A DNA stretch of 61,316 nucleotides from Lachnospiraceae bacterium (GTDB lineage: Bacteria; Bacillota; Clostridia; Lachnospirales; Lachnospiraceae), in NCBI GenBank assembly GCA_015057515.1, contig SVED01000004.1, positions 1 through 61,316 on the forward strand, in the 5' to 3' direction. Positions 29,676 through 39,362 of the stretch are shown one piece after another. A program made the position numbers and the translations under genes. Numbering within the stretch: position 1 is the first letter of the stretch; every line of letters begins with the position of its first letter. Below the pieces are notes generated by a model. It was not told the origin of the DNA. It saw only the letters and a list, made by a program, of their open reading frames with translations, and ran no database searches.

Positions 29676-31166
29676 TTACCATTTTCTAAGTATAGTCTTT
29701 CTCGCAATAGGATCTAATTTTTCAATCTTTGGATCCTCATAATATGAATCACTCTTCATAGCGGTTGTTGAAACCTCTTCAAATATAGCTCCATTTACAG
29801 AAGTGAAGTTATGCTTCTCTCCTCGTAAAACAGTCTGCATATCACCTGGCTTCATATATGTTGTAACACCTTCCTTTTCAACGGTAAGATCGCCATAAAG
29901 AAGCTGGAAGGTTTCTTCCTTAACCTTGTGGGCATGGGTAGGATGCTTCTGTCCCGGAAGAACAATGAGAAGCTTCTTACAGTACTCTCTGTTAATGATA
30001 TTGATAATAATTGCACCAGTCTGGCGGAAATGTTTCATGCCATAGTGATGTGAAAGTTCAACCTCATAATCATCACCTAGAGAAATTCCTGCTTCATAAA
30101 GCATACCCTTTGCATCGTGAACCACACTACGCACATGACCAATATCTGTGGTCTTGCGCTTCTCATGAAGTTCCTCATTAGCCTTATAATCTCTGGAAGC
30201 TACTATGCCTTCCTCAAATTCACCGCTTGTCATCTGCTTGTCATGACATGGCATAGCAAAGAAAACATCATCAGCTGTAAGTTCTTCCCCTGCCGCAACA
30301 TCTCTCTTAAGATAAACACCTCTCATAAGGGATGTAAGGGAATCCAACTCTTCCTGACTTACATATTTGTCTTTTTTCTTCATGCCACAAATAAGCTTTG
30401 CATTTTCAGCTGCCGCCACCCATTTATCTGCCTGCTCAGGATTCATAGAGTAAGCGTTTAGAGTGATAGTCTCAGTAGGAAGTCCTACATGTCTTTCAAG
30501 TATTTTTGAACCCTTTGCTACTGCAAGCATAGCAACAGTGTTGTCATCCGGGTCCTCATGACCTGAATAACCTACAATAACATCAGGATATCTCTTGTTA
30601 AGTCTGTCTATAAAATCAAGCTGTAATCTCTCCTTTGGAGCAGGATACTCTGCCACACAATGAAGGAGTGCAAAATTCTTCCTTCTGTGAGAGAAGAAGT
30701 TATATATCTTGTCTATATCACTTAGGCTCTTTCCACCTGTTGAAATAATAATCGGCTTACTGGTTGTGGCAATCTTAGTAAGAAGAGGCCAATCTAGTGC
30801 TGAACAGCTAGCAACCTTTATAATATCCACGCCCATATCCATGCACCAATCAACACCATCCTCATCAAAAGGAGTGCTCATAGCAATAAGACCCTCATCA
30901 TGAATAGCATCCACAAGCTGAGAAAACTCCTCATAGCTAAGTCTGGTTCCCTCGAATCTAGGAATGTGCTTTACGTCTGTACGTCCCTTGTAATCAGGAT
31001 GAATAAAGGTATCAAGATTTCTAAACTGAAGCTTTACAGCCGCTTTAACATTATATTTTCTCGCAATTTTTGCCATGGCATGAATAATATCAATACCATG
31101 TTCTACGGAACCCTGATGACTGTTAGCCATCTCAAATATGTATAAATCTTCGAAAATCTTGTTCAT
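29676..31166 (-). CDS. neuB: NeuB-family nonulosonate synthase with SAF and C-terminal cupin domains
   Basis: Condenses a hexosamine derivative with phosphoenolpyruvate to make a sialic-acid-like sugar. The 496-residue product has the NeuB TIM barrel (EMANSHQGS near 12-20, VKLQFRN near 43-49, MSTPFDEDGVDW near 95-106, STGGKSLSDI near 140-149), a SAF/antifreeze-like part (KRDVAAGEELTADDV near 290-304) and an extra cupin near 395-475 with HPTHAHKVKEE. Plain NeuB is about 340 residues, so the cupin is an addition. The exact product (pseudaminic, legionaminic or sialic type) cannot be decided. Confidence 0.85.
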   Translation of the reverse strand: MNKIFEDLYIFEMANSHQGSVEHGIDIIHAMAKIARKYNVKAAVKLQFRNLDTFIHPDYKGRTDVKHIPRFEGTRLSYEEFSQLVDAIHDEGLIAMSTPFDEDGVDWCMDMGVDIIKVASCSALDWPLLTKIATTSKPIIISTGGKSLSDIDKIYNFFSHRRKNFALLHCVAEYPAPKERLQLDFIDRLNKRYPDVIVGYSGHEDPDDNTVAMLAVAKGSKILERHVGLPTETITLNAYSMNPEQADKWVAAAENAKLICGMKKKDKYVSQEELDSLTSLMRGVYLKRDVAAGEELTADDVFFAMPCHDKQMTSGEFEEGIVASRDYKANEELHEKRKTTDIGHVRSVVHDAKGMLYEAGISLGDDYEVELSHHYGMKHFRQTGAIIINIINREYCKKLLIVLPGQKHPTHAHKVKEETFQLLYGDLTVEKEGVTTYMKPGDMQTVLRGEKHNFTSVNGAIFEEVSTTAMKSDSYYEDPKIEKLDPIARKTILRKW

Positions 31167-31216
31167 ATGTAAGCCCTCCTTGGTTTATATGTTTTTGCAA
31201 AACTCCCTATATGTAT

Positions 31217-31243
31217 ATATCGACATTTCATAAATATATTTTA
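31217..31243 (-). promoter_or_regulatory. Sigma-28-type promoter for neuB-maf
   Basis: Minus strand: TAAA, 15 bp, GTCGATAT, seven of eight bases matching the SigD -10 consensus. It lies about 50 bp upstream of the neuB start, and a matching site precedes the tagF-like gene at 40677. Confidence 0.6.
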
Positions 31244-31244
31244 A

Positions 31245-31271
31245 CAAAAAAACCTTCACATGGATATAAGG
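31245..31271 (-). terminator. Weak terminator-like hairpin after the GNAT gene
   Basis: Imperfect short hairpin CCTT...AAGG followed on the minus strand by seven T. It lies about 20 bp after the GNAT stop and immediately before the neuB promoter. Confidence 0.35.
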
Positions 31272-31291
31272 AAATTACTCTGCAATATACA

Positions 31292-31735
31292 TCACAATTC
31301 TTTTCCCATCAGAATCCATTCATTTTCTTTTTCTAATTTTTTATATCCATTTTTCTCATAAAAAGATATAGCCTTAAGATTGTTACTATGTGTCTTCAAT
31401 TGTAGGCTTCTGCACCCTAGCGTTTTTGCCTTTTCTTCTGTTTTTTTCAAAACAATTCCACCTATTCCTTTATTCTGGGCGCCCCTTTTTACAGCAATAG
31501 ATGATAAATATGCAATCTCTCGATTCATATACGCAGATACCATGGCTACTATTTGATTATCCTCACAGTATAAAAGATTTTCTCCATACTGGGCCAGTTT
31601 TTCTGCATATTCAGCAATATTAACCCGCTCTGATAAAGCCGGAATAAAATCCTTATCTACCGCACACAAAAAATCATTCAAATATTGCTTTACATCTTCA
31701 CCCTTTATCCATTTTACCTTATCTACTACACACAT
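31292..31735 (-). CDS. GNAT family N-acetyltransferase
   Basis: A 147-residue acetyl-CoA-dependent transferase. It has the GNAT fold with the acetyl-CoA loop in RGAQNKGIGGIVLKKTEE near 84-101 and the terminal strand-helix NNLKAISFYEKNGYKKLEKE. It overlaps the 3' end of the pyruvyltransferase gene by 17 bp and is last in the glycan operon that begins with the tagF-like gene. By context it may acetylate an amino sugar, as PseH does in pseudaminic acid synthesis, but a protein target is also possible. Confidence 0.75.
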   Translation of the reverse strand: MCVVDKVKWIKGEDVKQYLNDFLCAVDKDFIPALSERVNIAEYAEKLAQYGENLLYCEDNQIVAMVSAYMNREIAYLSSIAVKRGAQNKGIGGIVLKKTEEKAKTLGCRSLQLKTHSNNLKAISFYEKNGYKKLEKENEWILMGKEL

Positions 31736-33026
31736 TTTTTATTTCCTCAAATATATTTACAGCCTGCGTCTTAACTTTCTCAACAGCTTCCTTAAGTGCT
31801 TCTCTTTCAATTATCAAATTGTTTAAACATATACCTACTTTTTCTTTGATAGCAGCTGCATTTTCTGGCTTACAAACATATTTTTCCATATTTACAATAC
31901 TGGAAAAACCTGACATTTTATCGCTATATATAACTCTGCCGTCATATTCAATAAATATGGTCGGTACACACTGGCTTACTGCTGCTACGGAAGCATGAAC
32001 TCTACCAGTTATCAAAATATCCATCTTAGAAATCAGACTTTTTATATCTGCAGGTAAGAGAGGTTCATCTACCAAACATACCTGTTCTTTGAACTGCGGA
32101 TACTTCTTTAATAACACACCATAAAAATCATTCAATATATCAAAATCTCTTCCAGACTTTAATTTAAAATGCGGAGGAAGTTCGAAACCATTGGTGTGGG
32201 AAAAAATCAACAAATTTGCTTTTTGTTCCTCAAGAATGTATCTTGCAACTTCAATGAAATTATCATACTGCCACTCTTCTCTTGGCCACATATCATATGG
32301 TCCAACAGGCATATTAAATCCGCCAAAGGTTAAGCCAACTACCTTCTTATTGTTTTCTTTGGTACTTTTTATCCAATCAGTCCATTTAGACTCGTATTGA
32401 TAATTCGGTTCAAACAAGTATGATGGGCAAGGTGCCCACACAACATTCTCTGTACTTATTCCCCATTTTTTTAAATTACTCTCGGAGATCTTTTCTCGTA
32501 TAACAACTTTAGTAAAATGTTGAAAAACATCCTTAGCTAAATCCGGATCATCAACCTTGGAAAATGGTCCCGGTGTAACGGCATATAATATGGTTTTCTT
32601 ACCTAATACCTGAGCAGACTTCATTTTTAAACAATCTACCAAAAAACGCTTGTGACCCACGTGTTCCGCGTTATCACCCCACATATCTCCCGATACATTT
32701 AATATTAAATCTGCGTTTTTTATTGCTTCCAAATAAGGCGTAGTTGTATCCTCCACCTCTCCTAACGCTACCTTTAAATCCTTATATGCCTGGTTAACAT
32801 CCTCTTCACCTCTCCAGGCATAATACAAATCCATAGGAAGCACTTCTACATGTTCTCTCTCAACGAACTCTTTACTCATCTGAAAGGTGGTTTTAATAAC
32901 AGCCTCAGGAAAATGCTTATGCAATTGTCTAACTAATGGTTCAACAATATAATAATTACCTATATTGCCATATTCCAATCTCCCCCAGTGTAATGTACAC
33001 AAACCTGTAACAAATATCTCTTTCAT
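31719..33026 (-). CDS. Polysaccharide pyruvyl transferase family protein
   Basis: A 435-residue protein of the CsaB/WcaK pyruvyltransferase family, which adds ketal pyruvate to sugars of cell-wall polymers and exopolysaccharides. Visible are an N-terminal GNIGNYY nucleotide-loop-like segment near 22-28, LNVSGDMWGD near 109-118, the conserved LITGRVHASVAA in the C-terminal half and FIEYDGR shortly after. ATG 33026 is chosen over 33050 because AGGAGG lies nine bases before it. The frame overlaps the GNAT gene by 17 bp, and it lies 28 bp downstream of the WbqC gene. Confidence 0.75.
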   Translation of the reverse strand: MKEIFVTGLCTLHWGRLEYGNIGNYYIVEPLVRQLHKHFPEAVIKTTFQMSKEFVEREHVEVLPMDLYYAWRGEEDVNQAYKDLKVALGEVEDTTTPYLEAIKNADLILNVSGDMWGDNAEHVGHKRFLVDCLKMKSAQVLGKKTILYAVTPGPFSKVDDPDLAKDVFQHFTKVVIREKISESNLKKWGISTENVVWAPCPSYLFEPNYQYESKWTDWIKSTKENNKKVVGLTFGGFNMPVGPYDMWPREEWQYDNFIEVARYILEEQKANLLIFSHTNGFELPPHFKLKSGRDFDILNDFYGVLLKKYPQFKEQVCLVDEPLLPADIKSLISKMDILITGRVHASVAAVSQCVPTIFIEYDGRVIYSDKMSGFSSIVNMEKYVCKPENAAAIKEKVGICLNNLIIEREALKEAVEKVKTQAVNIFEEIKNVCSR

Positions 33027-33054
33027 AACTATACCTCCTATAGCTACCAAAAAA

Positions 33055-33762
33055 TTATCTTTCTATTATGATGTCATCCATCATTTGGATTATTTCTTCC
33101 TTATCACAAAACATCATTACATCTATTATTGATAATCTCTCTTGAAATTCTACTTTCCCTTGAAAATAAGGTTTTACATTTTGAATCAAAAAAAGTAGTT
33201 CTATATTGTTTTTCTCATACTTTTCAGGATTAAAAAATGTTTTCCCGCCTTCCGGGTTAATGTAGGTATCATAACCTAAATGCTTTGTAATGTTCAAAGC
33301 CCATTCATCTGGCTCATTTATTACCATCTCAGGAAGATGCATATTAGAACAAATATTACTTTTTAAATCTAGGCCAATGTAATTACAGGTCTCCTTTATG
33401 CTATCTATCGCCAGAGAGGATATATCCTCATAGTTATTATAAATAAGCTCTCTAACCATATTATATACCTCATTAAAATGAGGTGCCTTATTTTTATAAT
33501 AGGATAGACGTCCTAATATTTTCTCTCTCCATGGTTCCCTATAATTAATATGTACCTGATTTATGGGAGTTTCTCTTTTTGACTTTTCCACTGGAACAGT
33601 AATATAATCTGCTCCTTTATCGCAAAGAACTCGATTTCTATTTATCCACCCTTTTCTTATATACTGGGGAGTATCAAAAAAAACAAAGTAATCTGTATTT
33701 TTTATCAATGAAAAATAACCTATATATGGGAAAAAATATGGCTGCATAATAGCAATTTTCAT
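33055..33762 (-). CDS. WbqC-like family protein
   Basis: A 235-residue member of the WbqC family, starting with the typical MKIAIMQPYFFPYIGYFSLI and carrying the conserved DTPQYIRKGWINRNR near 50-64 and NPEGGKTFF near 170-178. WbqC proteins occur in O-antigen and glycan clusters and have been linked to modification of amino sugars made by DegT-type aminotransferases. The chemistry is not established. The nearby DegT aminotransferase gene (34851) fits that association. Confidence 0.8.
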   Translation of the reverse strand: MKIAIMQPYFFPYIGYFSLIKNTDYFVFFDTPQYIRKGWINRNRVLCDKGADYITVPVEKSKRETPINQVHINYREPWREKILGRLSYYKNKAPHFNEVYNMVRELIYNNYEDISSLAIDSIKETCNYIGLDLKSNICSNMHLPEMVINEPDEWALNITKHLGYDTYINPEGGKTFFNPEKYEKNNIELLFLIQNVKPYFQGKVEFQERLSIIDVMMFCDKEEIIQMMDDIIIER

Positions 33763-33778
33763 ACTGGTTCCTCCCTTT

Positions 33779-34858
33779 TTAACTTAAATACATATATTTT
33801 CTAATATTTGAATCTTCACTCAGTTTGTTAATTTCTAACTGCAACTCATCCAGAAATTCTTTTGTCCACTTTTTATCTAATATGTCCATCAAAAGCTTCA
33901 TGTCATTTCTTACAAGCATAATTGAATTATTTTTATAATCAGGACATATTTCCAGAATCTTATCTTGGATATATTCTATTGTTTCGTATGGTATTGGATC
34001 ATATGTCAGCAAAAACTTCCAAAAAGTTTTTACCAAAAAAGTACGGGCAAAAATATATTCTACCAATTCTTTATTTGTTTCCAACAAACCTCTGCTTTTA
34101 CACTCATTGTAAAATACAAGTGCCACCTTGCAGCGTTCAAATTGAACTTTGCTATTTTTCTTTGCATCATGAGAATAGCTGCCAATATAATTTCTATAGT
34201 TGTATAAAGGTTCATTTAATCGTGCAATATTTGTGGCATACATTGCAACTAAGCCGGAAAAGAAATTGTCCGTAAATCCTGTACGATTCGCTCCATCATT
34301 ATAAAAAATCACATTTTCATCAAGAAATTCTTTGCGATACATTTTGTTCCATGCATAGGTCGCCCCAGGAATTATAGATTTCTTTGCACAGGCAACACGT
34401 GTTTCTTCATCTCCTATACTATAAAAAGTCACTCCCTGTCCTAATTTTCTGCTCACCTTGTAAATATTTTCATCTACATCCGTATAGTTAAATCTATACT
34501 CTACATAGTCAAGACAAGGATTATCATTTACAATCGCCAAAAGCATTTCAAACGCATTATGCTCATACCAGTCATCTTGGTCGAGAAATAAAATATATTC
34601 ACCCGTTGCATAATCAAGACCTATATTACGATTTACCTCACCTGTTCCCAGACTATTTTCCTTCCGCAATATCAAGCATATATTTTCTGGATACTTTCCC
34701 TCATATTCCTTAACTATGTCTACTGTAGAATCGGTGGATGCATCATCAATAATTATCATCTCAATCTGTCCCATACCTACAGTCTGGTTAATAACGGAAT
34801 CCAGGCATTTTCTAATATATTTCTCTCCATTATAGGTAAGAATAATTACACTAATCAC
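33779..34858 (-). CDS. Family 2 glycosyltransferase
   Basis: A 359-residue GT-A fold transferase. The N-terminus MISVIILTYNGEKYIRKCLD, the IIDDASTDST nucleotide-binding motif near 36-45 and the metal-binding LFLDQDDW near 91-98 are clear. The second half is helical and resembles acceptor domains of teichoic-acid or capsule GT2 enzymes. It overlaps the DegT gene by 8 bp, so translation is coupled. Donor and acceptor unknown. Confidence 0.85.
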   Translation of the reverse strand: MISVIILTYNGEKYIRKCLDSVINQTVGMGQIEMIIIDDASTDSTVDIVKEYEGKYPENICLILRKENSLGTGEVNRNIGLDYATGEYILFLDQDDWYEHNAFEMLLAIVNDNPCLDYVEYRFNYTDVDENIYKVSRKLGQGVTFYSIGDEETRVACAKKSIIPGATYAWNKMYRKEFLDENVIFYNDGANRTGFTDNFFSGLVAMYATNIARLNEPLYNYRNYIGSYSHDAKKNSKVQFERCKVALVFYNECKSRGLLETNKELVEYIFARTFLVKTFWKFLLTYDPIPYETIEYIQDKILEICPDYKNNSIMLVRNDMKLLMDILDKKWTKEFLDELQLEINKLSEDSNIRKYMYLS

Positions 34859-36068
34859 CCTTTTTTCCTCCTAAAATAATTTTGCATATTCTGTCAACAA
34901 TTTCCAATGGCAAATCTGCATATAAAGGTAATACCAACACCTGCTCTGAAATCTTTTTTGCAATAGGAGTTTTGTTTTGGTCAAACCTACCCTCATAACA
35001 CTGAAAACCACTAGTAAGAGGATAAAAATATTTTCGCGAAAATATGTTTTCTAATTTAAGCTCATCGTATATTTCGTCCCTTGTTTTTGAAAATTGTTCG
35101 GTAACCACTATCGGAAAATAAGCATAATTGTGAACAACACCCTCTTGATCTTTTAATAGTTTTATACCATCAACTTTACTGAACCAGTCTCTATAACGTT
35201 TGACTCGAACTTTTCGTTTTTCAATTTCTGCATCTATGTGCTTTAGATTACACAAGCCCATAGCCGCCTGAAATTCATTCATCTTGGCATTAGCTCCAAC
35301 TCCATCTATCTCTATTTCCGACATAATTCCAAAATTCTTTAACCGATAGAGTTTTTCGCCTATGCTGTGGTCTGAAAAAATTGCAGCACCGCCTTCAATA
35401 CTGTTAAATACCTTTGTTGCATGAAAACTAAGAATAGAAACATCTCCGAAATTTGATACATTTATCATGCCGTCTTTTGAAGGTATAGTATCTTTTAACT
35501 CATCACATATTTGAGATATGGCTACCTTTTCTCCAAAAGTGTGGGCGGCATCGTAAATTACTTTTAAATTATGCTTTTTTGCAATTTGATATATTGCATT
35601 TACATCACAAAGCTGACCATACACATGAACAGGCACAATAGCCGTGGTATCCGGTGTAATCAAATCTTCTATTAGGTCAACATCAATTGTGTAATTATCT
35701 TCTCGAATATCACAAAAAACTGGTGTAAGTCCATTTCTAACAATAGCATGTGTGGTTGACGCGAATGTAAATGGCGTTGTAATTACTTCTCCGCTTAATC
35801 CCATAGCTTGAAGGGACATCTCCAACGCCATATGCCCATTAACCATTAATGAAAGCTCTGGAGCACACAGATATTCTTCTAACTCACTCTGAAATTGTTT
35901 GCATAAGGTTCCATTGTTTGTCATCCATGCAGAATCCCAGATAGGTTGAATCATATTAACATACTCTTCGAAAGAAGGCATAGATGATCTGGTTACTAAT
36001 ACCTTTTCATACTGAGTCGCGCTAGCATCTGTATTCAATTTAGATAACTGTTCTTTAGGATTATTCAA
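34851..36068 (-). CDS. DegT/DnrJ/EryC1/StrS family sugar aminotransferase
   Basis: PLP-dependent enzyme that aminates keto-sugar nucleotides. The 405 residues contain the PFTFASTTHAI loop near 99-109, PVHVYGQLCD near 146-155, YDAAHTFG near 172-179 (the aspartate contacts the PLP nitrogen) and the PLP lysine in SFHATKVFNSIEGG (K219). It probably supplies an amino-deoxy sugar for the surface or flagellar glycan made by this operon, and could also act as the PseC step of pseudaminic acid synthesis. It follows the LicD gene by 7 bp. Confidence 0.85.
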   Translation of the reverse strand: MNNPKEQLSKLNTDASATQYEKVLVTRSSMPSFEEYVNMIQPIWDSAWMTNNGTLCKQFQSELEEYLCAPELSLMVNGHMALEMSLQAMGLSGEVITTPFTFASTTHAIVRNGLTPVFCDIREDNYTIDVDLIEDLITPDTTAIVPVHVYGQLCDVNAIYQIAKKHNLKVIYDAAHTFGEKVAISQICDELKDTIPSKDGMINVSNFGDVSILSFHATKVFNSIEGGAAIFSDHSIGEKLYRLKNFGIMSEIEIDGVGANAKMNEFQAAMGLCNLKHIDAEIEKRKVRVKRYRDWFSKVDGIKLLKDQEGVVHNYAYFPIVVTEQFSKTRDEIYDELKLENIFSRKYFYPLTSGFQCYEGRFDQNKTPIAKKISEQVLVLPLYADLPLEIVDRICKIILGGKKGD

Positions 36069-36075
36069 AGCAATT

Positions 36076-37395
36076 CTACCCTCTCTTTTTGTAATACTTC
36101 TTCATCCACTTCTTATCCGGTGGATAATTGTGCTCACTGTCAAAACATATAATATTATGCTTTACGTATCTTTTATCTTCGGGTGGCAATGTCATATAGT
36201 CCCCGTACATTACCGTTAAATATCTGTCACAATTTCCAGGAACTGGATACTCGCCGTCCTCAAACTGCATATACTTCACTGGATAAATATCTTTTAAATC
36301 ATAAAAAAGTTTCTTATTGTAAGGCGCAAACATATCAGCAACTAATGTAGAATCACTGTCAAGGTATCTTGTAAGCACCCTGTTCATCTCAGCAAAAACC
36401 TTTTTTGATGAATACTTTTTGTACTTGTAATACTGCTGATTTGCAAAATATTTTTTTATTGGATTCTTGCCATCATATGCATTCCATTTTTTCATAAATA
36501 CATATTTTGATTTTATGGTCTCAAATTCATTACGCATTTCGTCCTGCGTTTTTTCCTCCTCCGGAACTGTATCAAAAGGAAATATATCAAGATAAAATCC
36601 ATGATGTATTCGCAGGTGACTTGTCTCCCTATTTACTAAAGCTGTATTATCCTTAAACACCTTGGCATGTCCCACATAATAATCCGGTACATCTCCTGCA
36701 TCTATGAGAAGAAAGCCTTCCTTTAGTTCCTTTCTGGCAACTTCTAAAAATCTGGTATAATCCTTTCTTAACATACCTATATCAATATCGTCATCCCAAG
36801 GAATAAATCCCTGATGTCTTACTGCTCCAAGAGCACTTCCTGCACATAGAAAGTACGGTATGTCATGTTTTTCACAAACTCTTTTCACCTCATGAAGAAG
36901 GGGCATCAGTTCTATTTGAATCTTCTCAGTAAGGGCTCTGTTATTGTTTTCATCCTGCTCCATATCCTTGCCGGCTAATATATCCTTTGCGGTGAGCTTT
37001 CTTTTTACAATCTCATCCACGTCATGAATGATACACTCTACATTCTGATCCTTTAGTATGTTGTAGTTTTGAACAAAATGCTTTTGATTCATCATCAAGA
37101 TAACATCTACGTCACCATTTTTTATATCGTAGCATTGTACTATCTCTCTACCCGCAATATAAGTTCCTACCTTATCCTTTTTTATGTCTATGGCACAAGA
37201 AACATATCCCGTTTTCTTGTCTACTATATGTAAAAAAGCAGTTCCCTTCACTCCACCGCCCCAGATGGCTATCTTTTTGCCCTGGTCAGTGTAATGTTTT
37301 AAAACCTGAGCCACAGCATCCTTTGTAGGTTTATAGTAATCCTCATAAGCAACCCTGGCCCCATATTCTTTTTTCCAATTAGTCCACTTTCCCAT
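36076..37395 (-). CDS. LicD family phosphotransferase with N-terminal Rossmann-like module
   Basis: LicD proteins transfer phosphocholine or a similar phospho-alcohol from a CDP carrier to sugars of teichoic acids and glycans. The LicD domain occupies about 170-400 and contains CAGSALGAVRHQGFIPWDDD with the catalytic DDDID near 201-205. Residues about 38-130 form a separate Rossmann-like domain (KIAIWGGGVKGTAF). A comparable domain starts the next gene upstream (KRVALWGAGRKNT), so the two proteins probably share a binding partner or substrate. It lies in the middle of the glycan operon. Confidence 0.82.
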   Translation of the reverse strand: MGKWTNWKKEYGARVAYEDYYKPTKDAVAQVLKHYTDQGKKIAIWGGGVKGTAFLHIVDKKTGYVSCAIDIKKDKVGTYIAGREIVQCYDIKNGDVDVILMMNQKHFVQNYNILKDQNVECIIHDVDEIVKRKLTAKDILAGKDMEQDENNNRALTEKIQIELMPLLHEVKRVCEKHDIPYFLCAGSALGAVRHQGFIPWDDDIDIGMLRKDYTRFLEVARKELKEGFLLIDAGDVPDYYVGHAKVFKDNTALVNRETSHLRIHHGFYLDIFPFDTVPEEEKTQDEMRNEFETIKSKYVFMKKWNAYDGKNPIKKYFANQQYYKYKKYSSKKVFAEMNRVLTRYLDSDSTLVADMFAPYNKKLFYDLKDIYPVKYMQFEDGEYPVPGNCDRYLTVMYGDYMTLPPEDKRYVKHNIICFDSEHNYPPDKKWMKKYYKKRG

Positions 37396-37449
37396 AATAA
37401 TACTCCCGTACCTTTTTAAATCCTATTCCAGATGCAATATCCTTTAATA

Positions 37450-39264
37450 TCATTTCATAAATTCAGGAAAACTTATCTCCCACTTCTCACAAATCTTTTT
37501 CCTGATGTCCTGTCCCTTTTCTGTGTCTATGACATTATCTGTGCCGCCAGTCAAAAATACTTCTTCCTTACCGGTAGCAGTAACCATATAGGAACCCTCC
37601 TCAGTGACAAAACACTGTATACCATCTATGTATTCTTCCAAGCCCATTTTCTGAGCGTATTCTCTAAGTTTTTTGTAGTGAATCTTATAATATTGATATA
37701 CCGCTATATCCCTATTTGGAATTTGGAGCACTCCATTCAGCATAAGCCCCTTATGTATTTCACAAAAATCATAGAGACTTACCAGATTTTCATTCCAGGA
37801 TGGCGTAATACCTGCTCCCTTAATGAAGAAGGTTACATTTACACATCTATCCTGATTGTTATAGTACATAAAGTAAGGCTTCTTCTCCGACTCATCAAAG
37901 ACCACCTGAGAGTGGTCAGAAAACAGTGTAAATAAAACGTCCTTGCTAAGATAAGACTCATAGTATGCAAATATTTTATCTACATAGCTTTTGCACTCTT
38001 CTAACTGTCTTGGAACATAGGCTGAGGTATCTTTTACACCTACGTCCACAAATCCGCTAACCTTAGGTTCTTTATTGTGATATCCACAGATAAGTGGAAA
38101 ATGTAGTTCATAAGGTACATACATAAAGTTAAAGGTTTTACCTGTAGCACACGCCATATCTGTATATAATTTCCATAATTTTGAAGGCAGATAAACCTGT
38201 CTGATAAAATCTGCTTCTTTAGTATTATGGATAATTTGGTATCCCTCTGATATGTACATCCTAATGCTATAACCCTGTGTTTTGGCTAAAGGAAGTAATT
38301 CAAACTCATCAAAATCTGCCAGTATATTGTTTTCGTAAACATTTTCCTCGTAAGGGTACTTTTGCTTCACAACTGAAATCATACTTTCATAGGTAGTTAC
38401 CCCTGTGGACTTTGCCTTGGTAAATACTGTGGCATCTTTCAGATACTCCTTAAGCATATCTGCCTGGTAATTCCCAGTGTCATCCTTGTGAAATACGTCC
38501 ATAGCGCGAAGGGAATCTATAAAAATAATAACTATATCATCCTTCTTCTTACTGTTGATAAGCTTTATTTCTTCCTCCATAGCTGTAAGTTCCGAGAAGA
38601 AATCCTTCACAAGCTCCCAATCCTTGTATTCCTTTTCCTGATAAATATTTCCATAATATCTTCCGTGATAAAAATCTTGAATGGAAAGATAAGCTCCTAT
38701 AAGCTTTCTAAGTTTTTCTCCCTTTAACTCCGCGTTAGATTCCTCATACTCTTTTCTCAACCTGTACAAAGAGGTATATATGTTGCTCTCTTCATAAAAT
38801 TTGTGGTATATCTCCATACCTCTATTTTTGAGTTCACCATATATGTCTATATACTCACAATCCGGAACATAGCTTCTTAAATCCTTTACTATGGAATCCG
38901 CCTGAACCTTGGAGGCTATAATGACCAAATCAATATTATTCTCCTTAATCTGAGCAGGGGAAATAATAGGATATCCCAAAAACTCATCCCCCCACAGTTC
39001 CTCTAAAGAATCAATAAGGCAACACATCCCCTGAATATAGGTTGTGTACTTCTTTAGTATAATGGCAGCGTGACTGTTGTCGGTATTTTTTCTACCCGCT
39101 CCCCAAAGAGCAACTCTTTTTCCATCACATCTGGTTTTGAACATATCCATAAGTATATTGTGAATCTCAGTAGAGTCACTTGGTTCCCTGTAGGACAAAC
39201 CGGCATTTTTTATCATCTCATCCAATCTGAGCTCATATTTATTTTTTAAAGAATCCTTTTGCAT
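37450..39264 (-). CDS. Alkaline-phosphatase/sulfatase-fold transferase with N-terminal Rossmann-like module
   Basis: A 604-residue protein. Its second half follows the LTA synthase/phosphoethanolamine-transferase pattern: a metal-site aspartate in IIFIDSLRAMD near 246-256, a candidate threonine nucleophile in TGVTTYESM near 287-295, a histidine in PYELHFP near 384-390 and SDHSQ near 449-453. Residues about 47-145 form a Rossmann-like module like that of the neighbouring LicD protein. No membrane helices or signal peptide are visible, unlike classic LTA synthases, so it would act in the cytosol on a lipid-linked or protein-linked glycan. ATG 39264 is chosen because of AAGGAG five bases upstream. 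The exact reaction is unknown. Confidence 0.65.
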   Translation of the reverse strand: MQKDSLKNKYELRLDEMIKNAGLSYREPSDSTEIHNILMDMFKTRCDGKRVALWGAGRKNTDNSHAAIILKKYTTYIQGMCCLIDSLEELWGDEFLGYPIISPAQIKENNIDLVIIASKVQADSIVKDLRSYVPDCEYIDIYGELKNRGMEIYHKFYEESNIYTSLYRLRKEYEESNAELKGEKLRKLIGAYLSIQDFYHGRYYGNIYQEKEYKDWELVKDFFSELTAMEEEIKLINSKKKDDIVIIFIDSLRAMDVFHKDDTGNYQADMLKEYLKDATVFTKAKSTGVTTYESMISVVKQKYPYEENVYENNILADFDEFELLPLAKTQGYSIRMYISEGYQIIHNTKEADFIRQVYLPSKLWKLYTDMACATGKTFNFMYVPYELHFPLICGYHNKEPKVSGFVDVGVKDTSAYVPRQLEECKSYVDKIFAYYESYLSKDVLFTLFSDHSQVVFDESEKKPYFMYYNNQDRCVNVTFFIKGAGITPSWNENLVSLYDFCEIHKGLMLNGVLQIPNRDIAVYQYYKIHYKKLREYAQKMGLEEYIDGIQCFVTEEGSYMVTATGKEEVFLTGGTDNVIDTEKGQDIRKKICEKWEISFPEFMK

Positions 39265-39362
39265 AGCTTCTCCTTTTTTAACCATATTTCATCAACAGTT
39301 TTTGGAACTTTGCTGTCACACAAATATCCACCAATATAAACAAACCAGTACAAACTTGTTAA

